Counted from the first letter of the stretch, positions 1-12,417 are shown. The stretch is DNA of 64,000 nt from Chelydra serpentina (GCA_037349315.1 JBAIAC010000007.1:23764001-23828000); one strand, 5' to 3'. Notes: generated by a model not told the origin, from the sequence alone. Numbers and translations are program-made.

Positions 1-465
1 TTACAGGCCTGAGTAACAGGCTAGGGTAGTGGTGTTGTCCACAGTGATCAAGAAAGGGAGATAAAGGGGAAGATGGGGGAGAGGGGGATATTAGGAGCTC
101 TGGTTTTGCCATGTTGATCTTGAACTGTGAGAGAAAGGCCAAGATTTTAGTTTGGACAGAAGGAGGCAGGTCGGGAGTAAAAGCAGTAGATCTGTGAGTC
201 ATCACCATAGAGATGGTAACTGAATGAGTGTTCGTGGATGAGATTTCCCAGAGACAAGGTATAGAGGGAGAAGAGAAGGGGATGAAGGACAGAGACTTGT
301 GGAACCCTCTCAGAAAGTTGAAGGGTTGGTGCAGAGGATCCTCTGAAGGACACACAGAAGGAGCAATTGGAGAGGCAGGAGGGGACAGAGTTACGGAAGC
401 CAAAAGGCGGGGCAATCTTCAGAAAGATGCCAGACAAGTGAAAAATTAATCCCGCCACCTAACAA
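1..465 (-). pseudogene. Old LINE reverse-transcriptase relic (L2/L3-CR1 type)
   Basis: The minus strand at about 465-147 reads as a decayed non-LTR reverse transcriptase core. A motif equivalent to [16 protein letters not shown] is followed about 25 residues later by YGDDSQIY, matching the YADD catalytic box with A changed to G. This spacing and the DDxQIY ending are typical of L2, L3 and CR1 clade LINEs. The flanking 1-146 bases carry no clean reading frame but resemble the antisense of the same kind of element. The plus-strand open frame at 228-449 is a shadow of it. The copy is old and inactive. The clade assignment is by motif only. Confidence 0.6.
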
Positions 466-2129
466 AACACGACACCACTCATTCAAGGAGACTATTCTCC
501 TAAAAATCAATATGATTATATATACAGTATGGAAGTGAAGACAAATATGTTTTGTATGAATGATTTCACCTCAAGAGATGCTGCTTGTCCTATCCTCAGC
601 TCTGCATGTGAGGTTTACGCTAATCAGCTTTTTCTGAACTGTAACTCCAGTGTCACATCAGTAGCTATTACACAACACTGAGAAATACTGATCTGCAAAA
701 GGCTACCCAATTCTGCTTTCAAAACACAACTGTTTAATAGATTTTCCCCCAAGAGATGACTGAATTTTTAAATCATAAATAATTTGTTAAACAAAAGTTC
801 CAGCAAAAATAGAGTAAGGTACTGAACAATATGTCCTGGGACAAGATATTTAACAGATGGCATTAGTCTTTGGCAATCCTTACAAAATGGATTTTAAAGA
901 TTTTTATCGGTTAATACCTTGGAGCAATAGGATTTCTCATTATTTTATTGATGTCTCTCCTTTTTTGAATACTAGTGTGTGAAAATTATTGGTGTGGGGG
1001 GAGGGAGCCATGTTTTCTTTTTTTCTGGAGCTTTGCTCAAAACAAGTCAAAAAGACCTGGATTATTTTGTAATATAACATGGTCCATGTAGTTCTACAAC
1101 CAATAATGTCAAAATTCTATTACTGTTTTTTCAGTAGTGAAGCTGGCTGGCATTGTAAACAGTGTCTGAAGCAACAAGCCTAGAATTTAAGCCTTTTCAA
1201 ATTGTATGAAAATCTTTTGGCCAACAGCAGTTTCTTAACCAAAAGGTCAAGGCATGCTTTCAGTCAAAGAGCGCATGTATTCACATACCGATGGTCTTAA
1301 GGCAGAATCAAAACACAGTGTAACTCTGGTTAATCTCATAATTGCAAGAGGCTTTTATCCGTGGCTGTTAAATAATAAGATCCAAGTTGCTCTTCAGTCT
1401 AAACATAGAAAATCTCCATGCAACCAAAATAGCAGGTCAGTGAAGGGTCTGCTATACCACTTACATAAACAATGAGAATTTGATGGAAATTACTTTTAAA
1501 ACAATTACTATTGTTTTCACAGCATGTAGTCATTGTAATAACGACTGTAAAGGTTTAATGGGACTAGCATCCATTTAATAAACGTACTATTTAAATTTTT
1601 AAAAGTACCCATTTGGGTGTATAGGGAAGATAGGGAGCCAAAAATAAAAAAGGGGGCAGAGCACTAGGTTGAATGACACAGGGGAAAAAATCCAGACACA
1701 TATAACCTCAGTTGATTTCTACAAGCTAGTCAATATTTATATTCTGTCTAGATCAGAATCTGAAACATGGTCCATGTAGATTTTCATCTTGCATTTTTTG
1801 TGTATCCAAAATGTTCAATTACTTCACAGCATGCAGGATCAGGCCCCGCAAGGTCTTTATTTAGCATAACTGCAGTGCCTGACTGCAATACAGTAGTAAT
1901 AACAGTTCTACAAAGATGCTTTTCATATTTTAAAATGTCCCATTCTAGTGTGATAATGTTTGTAATAGAGCCTAAAGGAGTTAATGAATTAGATGGAATT
2001 TAGGAACCTAAGACTGGCATTTCCAAGGAACCTAGGTTTTCATAACAGCCCCATTTAACAAATGGGATAATCGATGCACCAAGGTGAAGTGATGCACTGA
2101 GGTGAGGTAACTCCTAAGCCATAGAGGAC
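466..2129. other. AT-rich stretch, no gene recognised
   Basis: Short open frames on both strands lack any recognisable domain, start context or splice pattern. Near 2000-2130 a fragment resembling reversed MIR wording (a 'catttaacaaatgggataat' type stretch) precedes the CR1 tail. I see nothing else that I can support. Confidence 0.5.
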
Positions 2130-2312
2130 AGTCGGTGCTGGAGTCAAGATGTTTGCAAGAAGCTGGGAATGGGAGACAGGGGATGGATCACTTGATTCCT
2201 GTTCTGTTCATTCCCTCTGGGGCACCTGGCATTACCCACTGTCGGATGACAGGATACTGGGCTAGATGGATCTTTGGTCTCACCCAGTATGGCCATTCTT
2301 ATGTTCTTATAA
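2130..2312 (+). repeat. CR1-type LINE 3' end
   Basis: The sequence runs from a 'ggggatggatcacttgattcctgttctgttcattccctc' style stretch to 'actgggctagatggatc', 'acccagtatggccattct' and finally 'tatgttcttat'. The same wording occurs at the 3' end of the decayed CR1 at 53.6-53.8 kb and, reversed, at 57.6 kb. It is therefore a 5'-truncated 3' UTR of that CR1 subfamily. Non-coding. Confidence 0.8.
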
Positions 2313-3749
2313 GAGTTCAGAAGTTCCTGGCTTCAGAACCTGTGTTTAAAGCACTGAACCACACCCCATACAGAGCTGTCTATGAGACTACTTGTTATGT
2401 GCCATACAATCCACATTAAGGCACAAACACCTAACAAACATTCTAAGGTCCCACCTAATGGACTTAGCAAAAATAACCATGTTTAAATACAGCCATGACA
2501 CATCTGTAGCCCATGATTGTAATGTAACCTGGTTCCCCTCCAGCAATTAAAACAGAACATGCAGACTAGTGTGAAAACCTGTTCCCTACTTGGCTTTAGA
2601 AAACTCTTTTTGATGTTCAAAAAGAAGCCATGTTATAAAACAGCAGGCCCTCAACTATGCTAATCTAAGGGGAAAATTCTTCTCTCAAAGTTACATGGCA
2701 GTCTTCCTCAACTTTAATTTTCTGACCTCCCAACTAGTTCTGTGATGTAGAAAGACAACAGATCCACTGTGTGACTCAAGGGGGTAAATTTTAACCATAT
2801 AGGTAGCAACTTTTTCATTATCAAATAAGTAATGCTCCCAGCCCCATTCCCCTCCCATTTGCTCTCCCATAACAGAAGAATGGAAATGCTGGTGGAACAC
2901 ATATAGAGTTCAATCCAGCTAACCATTGAGTGGAGCGGGACAAAAAAAATTCAGAATTTGAAGATTTTTCCAAACTAAAAAGGGTCACAGCTTGCAGGTG
3001 ACTTCATGAAAGTTTCCCCCCATTCTCCAACTAGCTCAGAGCACAGTCTCACTGATTTCAGCTTCTAGAAGCACTCTGTATCTTGTAGGACCACGACCAT
3101 AATGGGATGAATCTGCGTGTAACCCACACACCTCCTGGGTGTGGTGCTCTGTCCCCTCTAGTGGCACCGAGACCACTTAGGGATTAATGAGTCTGCTACA
3201 GCCATAGCTAAGGGCCATGTGGCTTTCTGCTCATGCAGTAGAGGCTCACGCATTTAGCTCCAGGTTCCATGAGCACAACACTTGTCTTTTCCAACCTACT
3301 TCACATCTCTTTTCCTATCCTTGTGGGCATGAATGGGAGAGACAGTTGCTAAACAGAGTGAGCTTTTCCAAGTAGGAATACAGCAGACTTTAATTATTCT
3401 CTAGCCACTTTGTGCCTCTTCAAAGCAAATTAAAGAGGAAACCCACAAAAACTCAGCTGTATTGTTCTGTAAACAAAGTTCTAAATAATCCTTACAACCC
3501 AAGTCATCTGTGTTGTGTCACTTCAGACATCCTTTACTTTTTACTCTATAGGAGAAGCAGTTTTGCTCCTACCAGTGAATCCCAGTAACACAATAGAAAG
3601 CCATTTTTGTCTACCTTGGATCCACCCAGTAGAGTTATATTGTATACAGCAAGTAAAATTCAATCAGGTTGCTTCAGTTCTGTTTCATGACCTATGATGT
3701 CTTGCTGAAAAAGCTGCTGAGTCTTGTCCTTTATCTAAGTAGCACTTAT
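2313..3749. other. Unannotated stretch, possible old repeat pieces only
   Basis: No coding exon, tRNA or complete mobile element is visible. The part near 3060-3290, with 'ctgtcccctctagtggc' and a reversed cagtagagg segment, has the feel of an interspersed repeat but I cannot assign it. Confidence 0.4.
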
Positions 3750-4199
3750 TAAGGCCTTGTCTACACGACACAGTTTTGTCGACAAAAAAGTTAGCTTTCG
3801 TTGACAAAACAGTGGAGGTGTACACACTGCAATGCTCCTTCTGCTGACAAAACTTTCCTCCTTTGCTAACAAAATAAAACTACCTCCACAAGAGACATAG
3901 AGCTTATTGTGGCAAAGTTACATTGACAAAGTGTCAGTGACCTCCCCCTGGCAGAATTTACAATATTGTCCCTAGTCGCCTGCAGTGATCCCCTTAAAAA
4001 ACCACCTAGACTCTTTTCCCCATCTTGAACGTCCAACCTCCCAACCCGGGCTGAACTCACCATGTTTAGGGTATTCGCCAAGGTTTGTGTGCCTTCCAAG
4101 GGACAGAGAGCAAGTGAATCGTATGTTAAAAAGAGGACGAGATGTATTTTACTATAATGATTCAATGCCGTGCGTGAACAATTCTGCTTCTGTGTATTG

Positions 4200-4737
4200 T
4201 TTCTTGTGCTTTTGTAGATGTGGCCTTCGGAGGAACCCTCTACACACTGGCAGAGCACCTCTGCCAGATAAGGAAGTGGCAAAGGCGGAGCAAGGACGAC
4301 ATGTTCCAAAAGGTGCTCCAATCCTCAGAGCTTTTAAAAAAGAGAATGCAGGGAGTGGAGAGAGACCCTGAAGGAAACATTTAAAATAAATAGAAAGTAG
4401 AGTGAGGAGTGCATTGTAAAGGTCCAGGAGCAGATGATAAAAGTGATGGAGGAGTAAACGGAAATGTTGAAGTCTCGAATTAAACTCCAGGCAGAACACA
4501 TGCATGCTCGTACCTCCCCCACCCCCATGCAGCTGATACAAAACTGCTTTTCATGCCCTCCCCAAACTCCTCCCACACACGCCTTGCAAAGTCCCGGAAC
4601 GTCTCAGTACCGCGTTCACTCCACCCTTTTGAACAGTTTCCAAAATTATAGCTGGATTTACACACAGTTATGAGAGCCCTGCACTCTTATCTCCCTTCCC
4701 ACCAAGCCTTTTGTGTGTTGTTAATTGGCATTTAATA
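4200..4737 (+). pseudogene. Harbinger accessory (Myb-like partner) gene, C-terminal relic
   Basis: The plus-strand frame with DMFQKVLQSSELLKKRM (near 4300-4345) and the 69-codon open frame ending at 4673 resemble the C-terminal exon of Harbinger Myb-like partner proteins. In those, a basic RRRKKRTRDDMF-type segment is followed by a helical charged region and a proline-rich tail. A polyadenylation-like aataaa lies near 4734-4739. Stops interrupt the frame between 4370 and 4464, and I cannot find a convincing Myb/SANT exon upstream. Non-functional. Confidence 0.5.
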
Positions 4738-4969
4738 AAAACAAACTCTCTGGAAGATAAGTAATCTTTATTTGTCTCTTACACATGGTTGCTGCTGATG
4801 GTAGTAATACATAATGTCAGTTTGATCATTTGCTGACTGCAAATCCCGGTCAGGAATCATCTCAATTTTCATGCAAGGCAGCAAGTTAACAAAGCATGGC
4901 AGAGTGCTGTATAGAAAAACACATTACTGATGCTCATTGTCAAAATCTTGCCCTCAAAGCTTCCCTAAT

Positions 4970-5955
4970 TTGAATAGCCCCCCATTGTGCCTCTCTAACA
5001 GCCTTGGTACTGGCTGCTCAAATTCAGCAGCCAGGCAATCCGCCTCTGCACTCCACCCTGGGGAAAACTTTTCACCCTTAGCCTCACAAATATTATGGAG
5101 CATGCATCAGGCTTCTATGACCACGGGAATATTTTCCTCATTTTTAGGTCTAACCTGCCATAAAGGCAGCACCGGCGTGCTTTTAATCTGCCCAAGGCAC
5201 ATTCTACAGTCATTCTGCACCTACTTAACCTATTGTTGAAGTGCCCCTTCATGAGCCAAGGGAGCAAGGGGTACGTTGGGTCTCCCAGGATCATTATGGG
5301 CATTTCAACATCACCCACTGGAGCTTTCTGTACAGGCCAGTGTTCCTGAATATGCATGCATCATGCATCTTCCCGGACTGCCCTGTATTGATGTCAGTGA
5401 AACGCCCATGGTGATCCACAAACACCTGCAATACCATAGAGAAGTATCCCTATTGATGTACTCCATCGCAAGATGATCCAGGGCCAAAACTGGGATATGC
5501 GTGCCATCTATTGCCCTGCCGCAGTTCAGGAATCCCATTGCCACAAAGCCACCCAATATTTCACACACATTTCCAAGAGAAAAAGTCCTTCTTAGCAGGA
5601 TGCGATTAATAGCCCTGCACACTTGCGTTACCGCAGCCCCAACGGTCCACTTCCCAACTCCAAATTGATTTGCGACTGACTGGTAGTAGTCAGGAGTCGT
5701 AACGCACTTCTCCAGCAAGAGGGCAGCTCTCATTTTGGTGTTCTTGCACTACTGGGGCGAGCTCTGCACACAGTTCCAGGAAGGTGGCTTTCCGCATCCA
5801 AAAGTTCTGCAGACACTGCTCATCTTCCCAGACCTGCATAACGATGTGATCCCAGCACTCAGTGCTTGTTTCCTGAGCCTAAAAGCAATGGTCCACTGTG
5901 TTCAACTGCTCCAGGAAGGCCAAAAGTAATCTGGTGTTGTTTATTTCCATGGCAC
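4970..5955 (-). pseudogene. PIF/Harbinger transposase pseudogene (HARBI1-like)
   Basis: Minus-strand fragments carry the family hallmarks in order. There is a helix-turn-helix segment reading YYQSVANQFGVGKWTVG, then NCGRAIDGTHIPVL with the first catalytic Asp, then [18 protein letters not shown], then [15 protein letters not shown] with the catalytic Glu. The GWPG...HDARVF segment holding the second Asp falls in a frame-disrupted part around 5330-5400. Frames change several times, including near 5730 and 5320, so no protein can be made. The intact homologue in this window is at 44449-45588. Confidence 0.85.
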
Positions 5956-6438
5956 ACAGCAGGCCAGGCAACTCTGATTCCTGTTCAGATTGGGTACCTA
6001 TTATATACTGCATGAGCATCTGCAAAATGTTCATAAGAGCAGTGCAGGATCCGTCCTTTCAGACAGATGGTGAGCACACTGTAAACAGGGGCCACTGAAA
6101 AATGTGAAACACAGTCAGAAGCCCATGGAACGCTGGAACAGAAAGTACTGCATCATGGGACGTTGAGCTGCACCCATGATGCACTGTGATCCACTCTGCC
6201 TTCCCACCACTCCTAGCTGCAGAAAGGAGATAAGTACCACAGTGGTCTAGCTACCCACAATGCACTGCTTTCTCTGTCGATGCTAGAGCACCAACTGTGG
6301 ACGCACTCTGCCGATAGAAGAAGTGTTGTGTGAACATGCACAAGCGATATAATTTTTGACAGTTTTTGACTGTCGGCTCAACTTGCATCAATACAATTTT
6401 GTAGTGTAGACAATGCCTAAATCTTAGTTGCCCTGGCT

Positions 6439-6587
6439 CAGTGGTTCTCAACTTATTTACCATTGTGGGCCACACATGCAACCCATAACGTGTTATGTGG
6501 GCCACATCCAATACTACCTATACGACCCTGAGCATGTCACATGGGCTGAAGCTGTGTGCTGATTGGGCCGCAGATTGAGAACCACTG
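6439..6587. mobile_element. hAT-type MITE
   Basis: Imperfect terminal inverted repeats CAGTGGTTCTCAAC and, at the right end, GAGAACCACTG bound a 149-bp AT/GC-mixed interior without coding capacity. The CAG...CTG ends and the GGTTCTCAA core fit hAT non-autonomous elements. The 8-bp flanks (ccctggct and cctcagta) do not match, so the target duplication has decayed. Confidence 0.7.
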
Positions 6588-7147
6588 CCTCAGTATGCAC
6601 AGATTAAAGCAGTTCTGGAGATGATTCCAGATAATCTTTCCAAATAAGAATTCCTTCATCACAAACTGTTATATCAACCAACCCCAGCTGATCAAATAAC
6701 TATACTAAACCCTCAGAAAATTAATAAGCCTAATCAATTCACTGTAATAAATATGGACTTGAGAGATGCACTAATATAGTGCAGGGTAGGTCTTTATTGT
6801 GCAGTTAACCCAGGTGATTGGCACCCAGGTCTCAGCATCCCCACAGAAAAGTCCTATGCACATTACTGAGTCCTCACTCTTTCTGCACTCCCTTCTGTGT
6901 GGGTGGGTGTATCCCATGGTTCTTTGTGCTGAGATGCTTTAAGATTTACAGTCTATTGTGTAAATTGCAGGCAAACCTGTCTGTCTTTCAGGGGCAATAG
7001 TGGGAAGGGAACCGGAGGACAATCAACACTCGAGTAATTTTGCCTGTGTCCTCACTGCAAAGTGGGCAGGTTCCAGTCTGAGTTAAACCAGAGCTGGGCT
7101 GCTAACCCACCCTCTGACTGGAATAAACTCCAAACCCAGGTCACAGG
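6588..7147. other. Unannotated AT-rich stretch
   Basis: No coding exon, RNA gene or complete repeat is recognised here. Short open frames such as 6818-7000 have no domain resemblance. Confidence 0.4.
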
Positions 7148-8320
7148 TGTCATGGGTTCCCCCCGGGGTGCCACCTGGAACTGAGGTACCCCTGAGCCCA
7201 CCAGCCTGGGCTCCCTTCTACACTGTACTGCTGTGACAAGCTGACAAGCCCTCCAGGCTTCAGCCTGCACTTTCACCAGCATACATACAAGTAGGGACAC
7301 ACTCAGCTGCAGTACATGCAGGCAGGCTCTTTAACCAGGCCCTGCATGGGAAGGCTTCAGCTAGGGCACCTCCCAGTTCCTAAGGCACACACCCCCTCTG
7401 GAGTATAAACCCAAAATTATACCATCTTGCACTGCACAGCGAACTGTGCAGCATAAGCTCATAACATTCGCCCCTCCCTCAATGTGGAGAGGAATATGCA
7501 ACAGCTTTCTGCCCCTGAGTTATGATTTCCAAGCACAGGTTTTAGATGAAGCAAAAACAAATGTATTAACTACAAAAACATAGATTTTAAGTGATTATAA
7601 GGGATAGCAAACAGATCAAAGCAGAAAACATAAACTAAGTTTAATACACTAAATAGATTGAATAGGAATAGCAGATTCTCACCCTAGGTGATAACACAAG
7701 CAGGCTGCAGATTCTTAAGGGGCAAGCTGCACTTGCTTACAGCTTGGAATCCCCAGGTGTTCCATTCACAGGCTAAAACTCTCTTTAGCCTTGGTCTAGC
7801 ACTTCCCCCAGTACAGTCTTTGTTCCTCAGGTGTTTCCAGGAGTCTTCTTGGGTGGAGAGTCGGTGAAGAACCAAGATGATGTCACTCCCCAGCTTTATA
7901 TAGCTTTTGCATATGGTGGGAACCCTTTGTTTCAAAGCTTGTTCCCACGCCAATCAGTGGAAAAATACTGACATTCCAAGATGGAGTCAAGCACCAGGTG
8001 ACTTGGTCACCATGTGTCCCTGTTGTGTCACAGCAACCATTACTCGGAGGCTGTCTGTAACATCCTCAGGAACGCGCCCAAGGTAGGAGATAAACTTCTC
8101 CTGAGGCCTACGGTTTCTTCCTAATGGCTCATTAAACTGAATGGACCCTTCCCAGCCAGCCATCTAGACTGACAGCATTTTACCTAGTGGGTGTTGCCCA
8201 GGTGTAACTACATTTTAAAATACAGAGGCATAGTCAATATTCATAAATTCAGATACAAAAATGATACATGCATACAAATAGGATAATCATATTCAGCAAA
8301 CCATAACATTTCCAATGACA
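7148..8320 (-). mobile_element. Long terminal repeat (LTR retrotransposon or endogenous retrovirus type), probably solo
   Basis: Read on the minus strand, the unit begins TGTCATTGGAAATG and ends GGGAACCCATGACA, with inverted TGTCAT/ATGACA tips. It contains a TATA-like ctatataaagctgggg (plus 7895-7910) followed about 40-60 bases later by a histidine-rich-free, non-coding leader. A degraded polyadenylation signal (gttaataca where ttaataaa is expected, near 7560) lies downstream. No gag, pol or env reading frame adjoins it, so a solo LTR is the simplest reading. The 1.17 kb length and layout suit an endogenous-retrovirus-like LTR. I did not find a matching target duplication. Confidence 0.6.
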
Positions 8321-9538
8321 CCTCACATGACTTATCTTGCATAAAATATGTTATGATTATGACATAATAATCATAATAATAATATCACTGAAGAATTTGG
8401 GGTGCAGTGTCAACAGGTTTTTCTATGAGGGTGGTAGAAGGGTTCCGGCTAAAACCAATGTAGGAGCCTGGGTTAACTGTGTGGCGAAGACCTACCCTAG
8501 AAGGCCATGTCTTCACTCTGGGGAGCAGCTATATTTAAGCCAGCCAGGTATCTCTTCACACCCCACCGGGAACAACTGTGGAAATGTAGTCATTCAGAGA
8601 TTCCGCTTCACTCTTTCCTACATGTTATAGATCTCTTCTTCCTCTCAGCCAGAGCAGAGTAGGAGCGGGGAGGTGATAATCACTTTGGATATAGCATTGA
8701 ATACCTATATGGTAAAAGATATAGCTCTGCTAGGTGCTGTAAAAACCACGTAGAAAGACACTGCTTACATTCCAGTAAGAAATCATGTGCATTAGGGGAG
8801 TGAGAAAAGAGGATGTGACAGGTGGGTGTAGGAGAGGATGTGGGTAACAGTAGATCTCACAGCTGATATGGACTTGCTATGAATACAGCTTGATAAAAAA
8901 AATTCCTAGCTTTGCCACTGACCTGGGCAAGTCATTTTACCTTTGTTTTCCTACACACCCTTTAACTTGTCTGTTTAAATTGCACACTCTTTGGAACAGA
9001 GACTGTCTATGTATTTGAACAGCCCCTGGGGCAATGGAGCCCGCAATCTCAGTTGGGCCTCTACATGCTACTGTTGTTTTAACAATAACATATTAATAAT
9101 CTGACAGCCTTTCAAACCATCCAACATGAGCTGGCTGATTTCTTGAAAGAATCATGACAGGAGTGCTTTGTGAGAAGAGATTTGGAGGAGCAGAGAATAG
9201 CTACTTTCCAGATTAGTTCATTGAAGACATTCTGTCTATGAGGGAAACAGAGTGGGAGAAGAGGATCCATGGACATTCAAATCTGGTATTACTGGCAGAG
9301 TGGAGGAATGAGCAAAGGACATATTCAAGAGCCCAGAGCAGATAAGTATGGAGGGAAAGACTTGGCATTGAAGTGTAATAGCATAGCTTGAATTTGATGC
9401 AGTGGCAAACAGAGTCAGTGGAGGGATTCAAAAAGGGGGCATGACATGATCAGAGTGACAGACAAGGAAGATCTTAGTCGATTCCACCATAAGCATTATC
9501 TAGGATGACACAATGCTCATCGCAGAATAATTACATTC
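8321..9538. other. Stretch with old interspersed-repeat fragments
   Basis: Near 8900-9075 the wording 'gccactgacctgggcaagtcatttta' resembles MIR, followed by a 'gactgtctatgtatttgaacagcccctggggcaatggagccc' type repeat that recurs at 15.3 kb and, reversed, at 50.05 kb. The 9100-9530 part resembles antisense of an L2/L3-type LINE but has no frame left. A short at/taa-rich microsatellite lies near 8360-8390. Confidence 0.4.
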
Positions 9539-11705
9539 AGAGACCCTGGACTTCAGAAAAGCAGACTTCGACTCCCTCAGGGAACTGATGGGCAAGGTCC
9601 CCTGGGAGAATAACATGAGGGGGAAAGGAGTTGAGGAAAGCTGGCTGTATTTTAAAGAATCCTTATTGAGGTTGCAGGAACAAACCATCCCGATGTGTAG
9701 AAAGAAAAGTAAATATGGCAGGCGACCAGCTTGGCTTAACAGTGAAATCCTTGCTCGTCTTAAACACAAAAAAGCAGCTTACAAGAAGTGGAAGATTGGA
9801 CAAATAACCAGGGAGGAGTATAAAAGTATTGTTCAGGCATGCAGGAGTGAAATTAGGAAGGCCAAATCACACTTGGAGTTGCAGCTAGCCAGAGATGTTA
9901 GGAGTAACAAGAAGGGTTTCTTCAGGTATGTTGGCAACAAGAAGAAAGTCAAGGAAAGTGTGGGCCCCTTGCTGAATGAGGGAGGGAACCTAGTGACAGA
10001 GGATGTGGAGAAAGCTAGTGTACTCAATGCTTTTTTTGCCTCTGTCTTCACAGACAAGGTCAGCTCCCAGACAGCTGCACTCCGCAGCACGGTATGGGGA
10101 GGAGATGACCAGCCCTCTGTGGAGAAAGAAGTAGTTCGGGACTATTTAGAAAAGCTAGACGAGCACAAGTCCATGGGGCCGGATGCACTACATCCGAGGG
10201 TGCTAAAGGAGTTGGCCCGATGAGATTGCAGAGCCATTGGCCATTATCTTTGACAAATCATGGCAATCGGGGGAGGTCCCGGATGACTGGAAAAAAGCGA
10301 ATGTAGTGCCCATCTTTAAAAAAGGGAAGAAGGAAGATCCGGGGAACTACAGGCCAGTCAGTCTCACCTCAGTCCCTGGAAAAATCATGGAACAGGTTCT
10401 CAAGGAATCAATTCTGAACCACTTAAAGGAGGGGAAAGTGATCAGGAACAGTCAGCATGGATTCACCAAGGGCAAGTCATGCCTGACTAACCTAATTGCC
10501 TTCTATGATGAGATAACCGGCTCTGTGGATGAGGGGAAAGCAATGGATGTGCTATTTCTTGACTTTAGCAAAGCTTTTGACACAGTCTCCCACAATATTC
10601 TTGCCAGCAAGTTAAAGAAGTATGGGCTGGATGAATGGACGGTAAGGTGGATAGAAAACTGGCTAGATGGTCGGGCTCAACGGGTAGTGATCAATGGTTC
10701 CATGTCTAGTTGGCAGCTGGTATCAAGTGGAGTGCCCCAAGGGTCGGTGCTGGGGCCAGTTTTGTTCAATATCTTCATTAACGATCTGGAGGATGGTGTG
10801 GACTGCACCCTTAGCAAGTTTGCAGATGACACTAAACTGGGAGGAGTGATACGCTGGAAGGTAGGGATAGGATACAGAGGGACCTAGACAAATTAGAGGA
10901 TTGGGCCAAAAGAAATATGATGAGGTTCAACAAGGACAAGTGCAGAGTCCTGCACTTAGGACGGAAGAATCCCATGCACTGCTACAGACTAGGGACCGAA
11001 TGGCTGGGCAGCAGTTCTGCAGAAAAGGACCTAGGGGTTATGGTGGACAAAAAGCTGAATATGAGTCAACAGTGTGCCCTTGTTGCCAAGAAGGCTAATG
11101 GAATTTTGGGTTGTATAAGTAGGGGCATTTCCAGCAGATCGAGGGAAGTGATCATTCCCCTCTATTCGGCACTGGTGAGGCCTCATTTGGAGTACTGTGT
11201 CCAGTTTTGGGCCCCACACTACAAGAAGGATGTGGATAAACTGGAAAAAGTCCAACGGAGGGCAACAAAAATGATTAGGGGGCTGGAGCACATGACTTAT
11301 CAGGAGAGGCTGAGGGAACTGGGATTGTTTAGCCTGCAGAAGAGAAGAATGAAGGGGGGTTTGATAGCTGCTTTCAACTACCTGAAAGGGGGTTCCAAAG
11401 AGGATGGATCTAGACTGTTCTCAGTGGTAGAAGATGACAGAACAAGGAGTAATGGTCTCAAGTTGCAGAGGGGGAGGTTTAGGTTGGACATTAGGAAAAA
11501 CTTTTTCACTAGTAGGGTGGTGAAGCACTGGAATGGGTTACCTAGGAAGGTGGTGGAATCTCCTTCCTTAGAGGTTTTTAAGGTCAGGCTTGACAGAGCC
11601 CTGGCTGGGATGATTTAGTTGGGTTTGGTCCTGCTTTGAGCAGGGGGTTGGACTAGATGACCTCCTGAGGTCTCTTCCAACCCTGAGATTCTATGATTCT
11701 ATGAA
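9539..11705 (+). mobile_element. CR1 LINE, 5'-truncated, nearly complete ORF2 with two frameshifts
   Basis: The copy starts inside the region between endonuclease and reverse transcriptase (LDFRKADFDSLRELMG) and runs through the reverse transcriptase, C-terminal domain and 3' UTR. It ends in the octamer repeat attctatgattctatga at about 11705. It is the best CR1 copy in the window, and the tail at 35.6-35.9 kb matches its last 280 bases in reverse. Confidence 0.95.
9588..11618 (+). pseudogene. CR1 ORF2 (reverse transcriptase) pseudogene
   Basis: Three consecutive frames make up one ORF2 missing its N-terminal endonuclease. Frame one (9588-10223) ends after [10 protein letters not shown]; the text then continues in another frame as [15 protein letters not shown], so a one-base indel lies near 10219. 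Frame two (to about 10855) carries [51 protein letters not shown] and the catalytic FADD box at about 10819-10830. A second disruption lies near 10850. Frame three (10917-11618) is the CR1 C-terminal region, with [24 protein letters not shown] and [13 protein letters not shown], ending at a natural stop after DRALAGMI. Few mutations suggest a fairly young insertion. It cannot produce a working protein as it stands. Confidence 0.92.
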
Positions 11706-11756
11706 AAGTAAACTATAAGCAAATTCTCAACATCCAACTCCAGGAAGTCTAAGGAG

Positions 11757-11845
11757 CAGATCCTCACCTGGTATAAATCATCATAGCTTTAGTGATTTCA
11801 AAGGAGCTATAACAGTTTACACTAGCTGAGGTCTGCCCCTAAAGA
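11757..11845. repeat. Short palindromic ancient repeat
   Basis: The sequence 'agatcctcacctggtataaat' at the left is matched by reversed 'gtttacactagctgaggtctg' at the right, giving imperfect inverted arms of about 35 bases. Similar gatcct/tggtgtaaatc words recur at 19.63, 51.49 and 54.98 kb. This looks like an old foldback MITE family. Confidence 0.5.
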
Positions 11846-12417
11846 AACTTATGGGACCATAAAATCCTCTTAGAGATTCAGTATTTCAGGTTAGAAAAAC
11901 ATCATAAAGTTCAAAGCTCATACTGAATCACAAAAACTGAAAAATCCATTCCTCCTCCCATACTGTTTTGTACTGCTAAATTTCCAAAGTTAAAAAAAAT
12001 ATTCCACTTTCTACATTTTTCATAACTTGTCCCTTTGAACTATGCATATCTGGAAACTCAGGTCTCTCTTAAAAATAACTGGTTTCCCTGCATCCACACA
12101 TACTTAATTTCACAATTCAGTGGTTTTAAAATACGTATTTCAATCCCTCGTCCCACTGAACAAGGGTCTACACCACAGTTGGCACCTTGTTGGCAGTCTC
12201 AGAAGAGAGGCCAATGACTGAATGGGTGTGGAGACTCAACTCATTTCCAGAGGTGGTGAGGCACATTGGCAGGACACTCTTGGAAGGACAACACTGGCTG
12301 TTCGTGCTGCACCTGGATAAACTCTGGTAAACTCTATCAGAGGGGTAGCCGTGTTAGTCTGGAGCTGTAGAAGCGACAAAGAGTCCTGTGGCACCTTATA
12401 GACTAACAGACGTATTG

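Larger units (their letters stand above)
3753..6417. mobile_element. Decayed PIF/Harbinger DNA transposon with two gene relics
   Basis: The left end reads ggccttgtctacac. The reverse complement of the right end reads ggcattgtctacac. Both ends are flanked by TAA (3750-3752 and 6418-6420), the 3-bp target duplication expected of PIF/Harbinger elements. Inside lie a broken transposase on the minus strand (about 5950-4970) and, facing it on the plus strand, remains of the Myb-like accessory gene (about 4200-4675). This convergent layout is the same as in the much better preserved element at 43.9-49.1 kb, but the sequences have diverged and the terminal repeats differ, so it belongs to a separate, older subfamily. 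Confidence 0.85.

Noticed and set aside
7684..7953. 89-codon minus frame as a retroviral protein
   Set aside because: It lies within the LTR downstream of the TATA-like box and has no viral domain; LTR leader sequence explains it.
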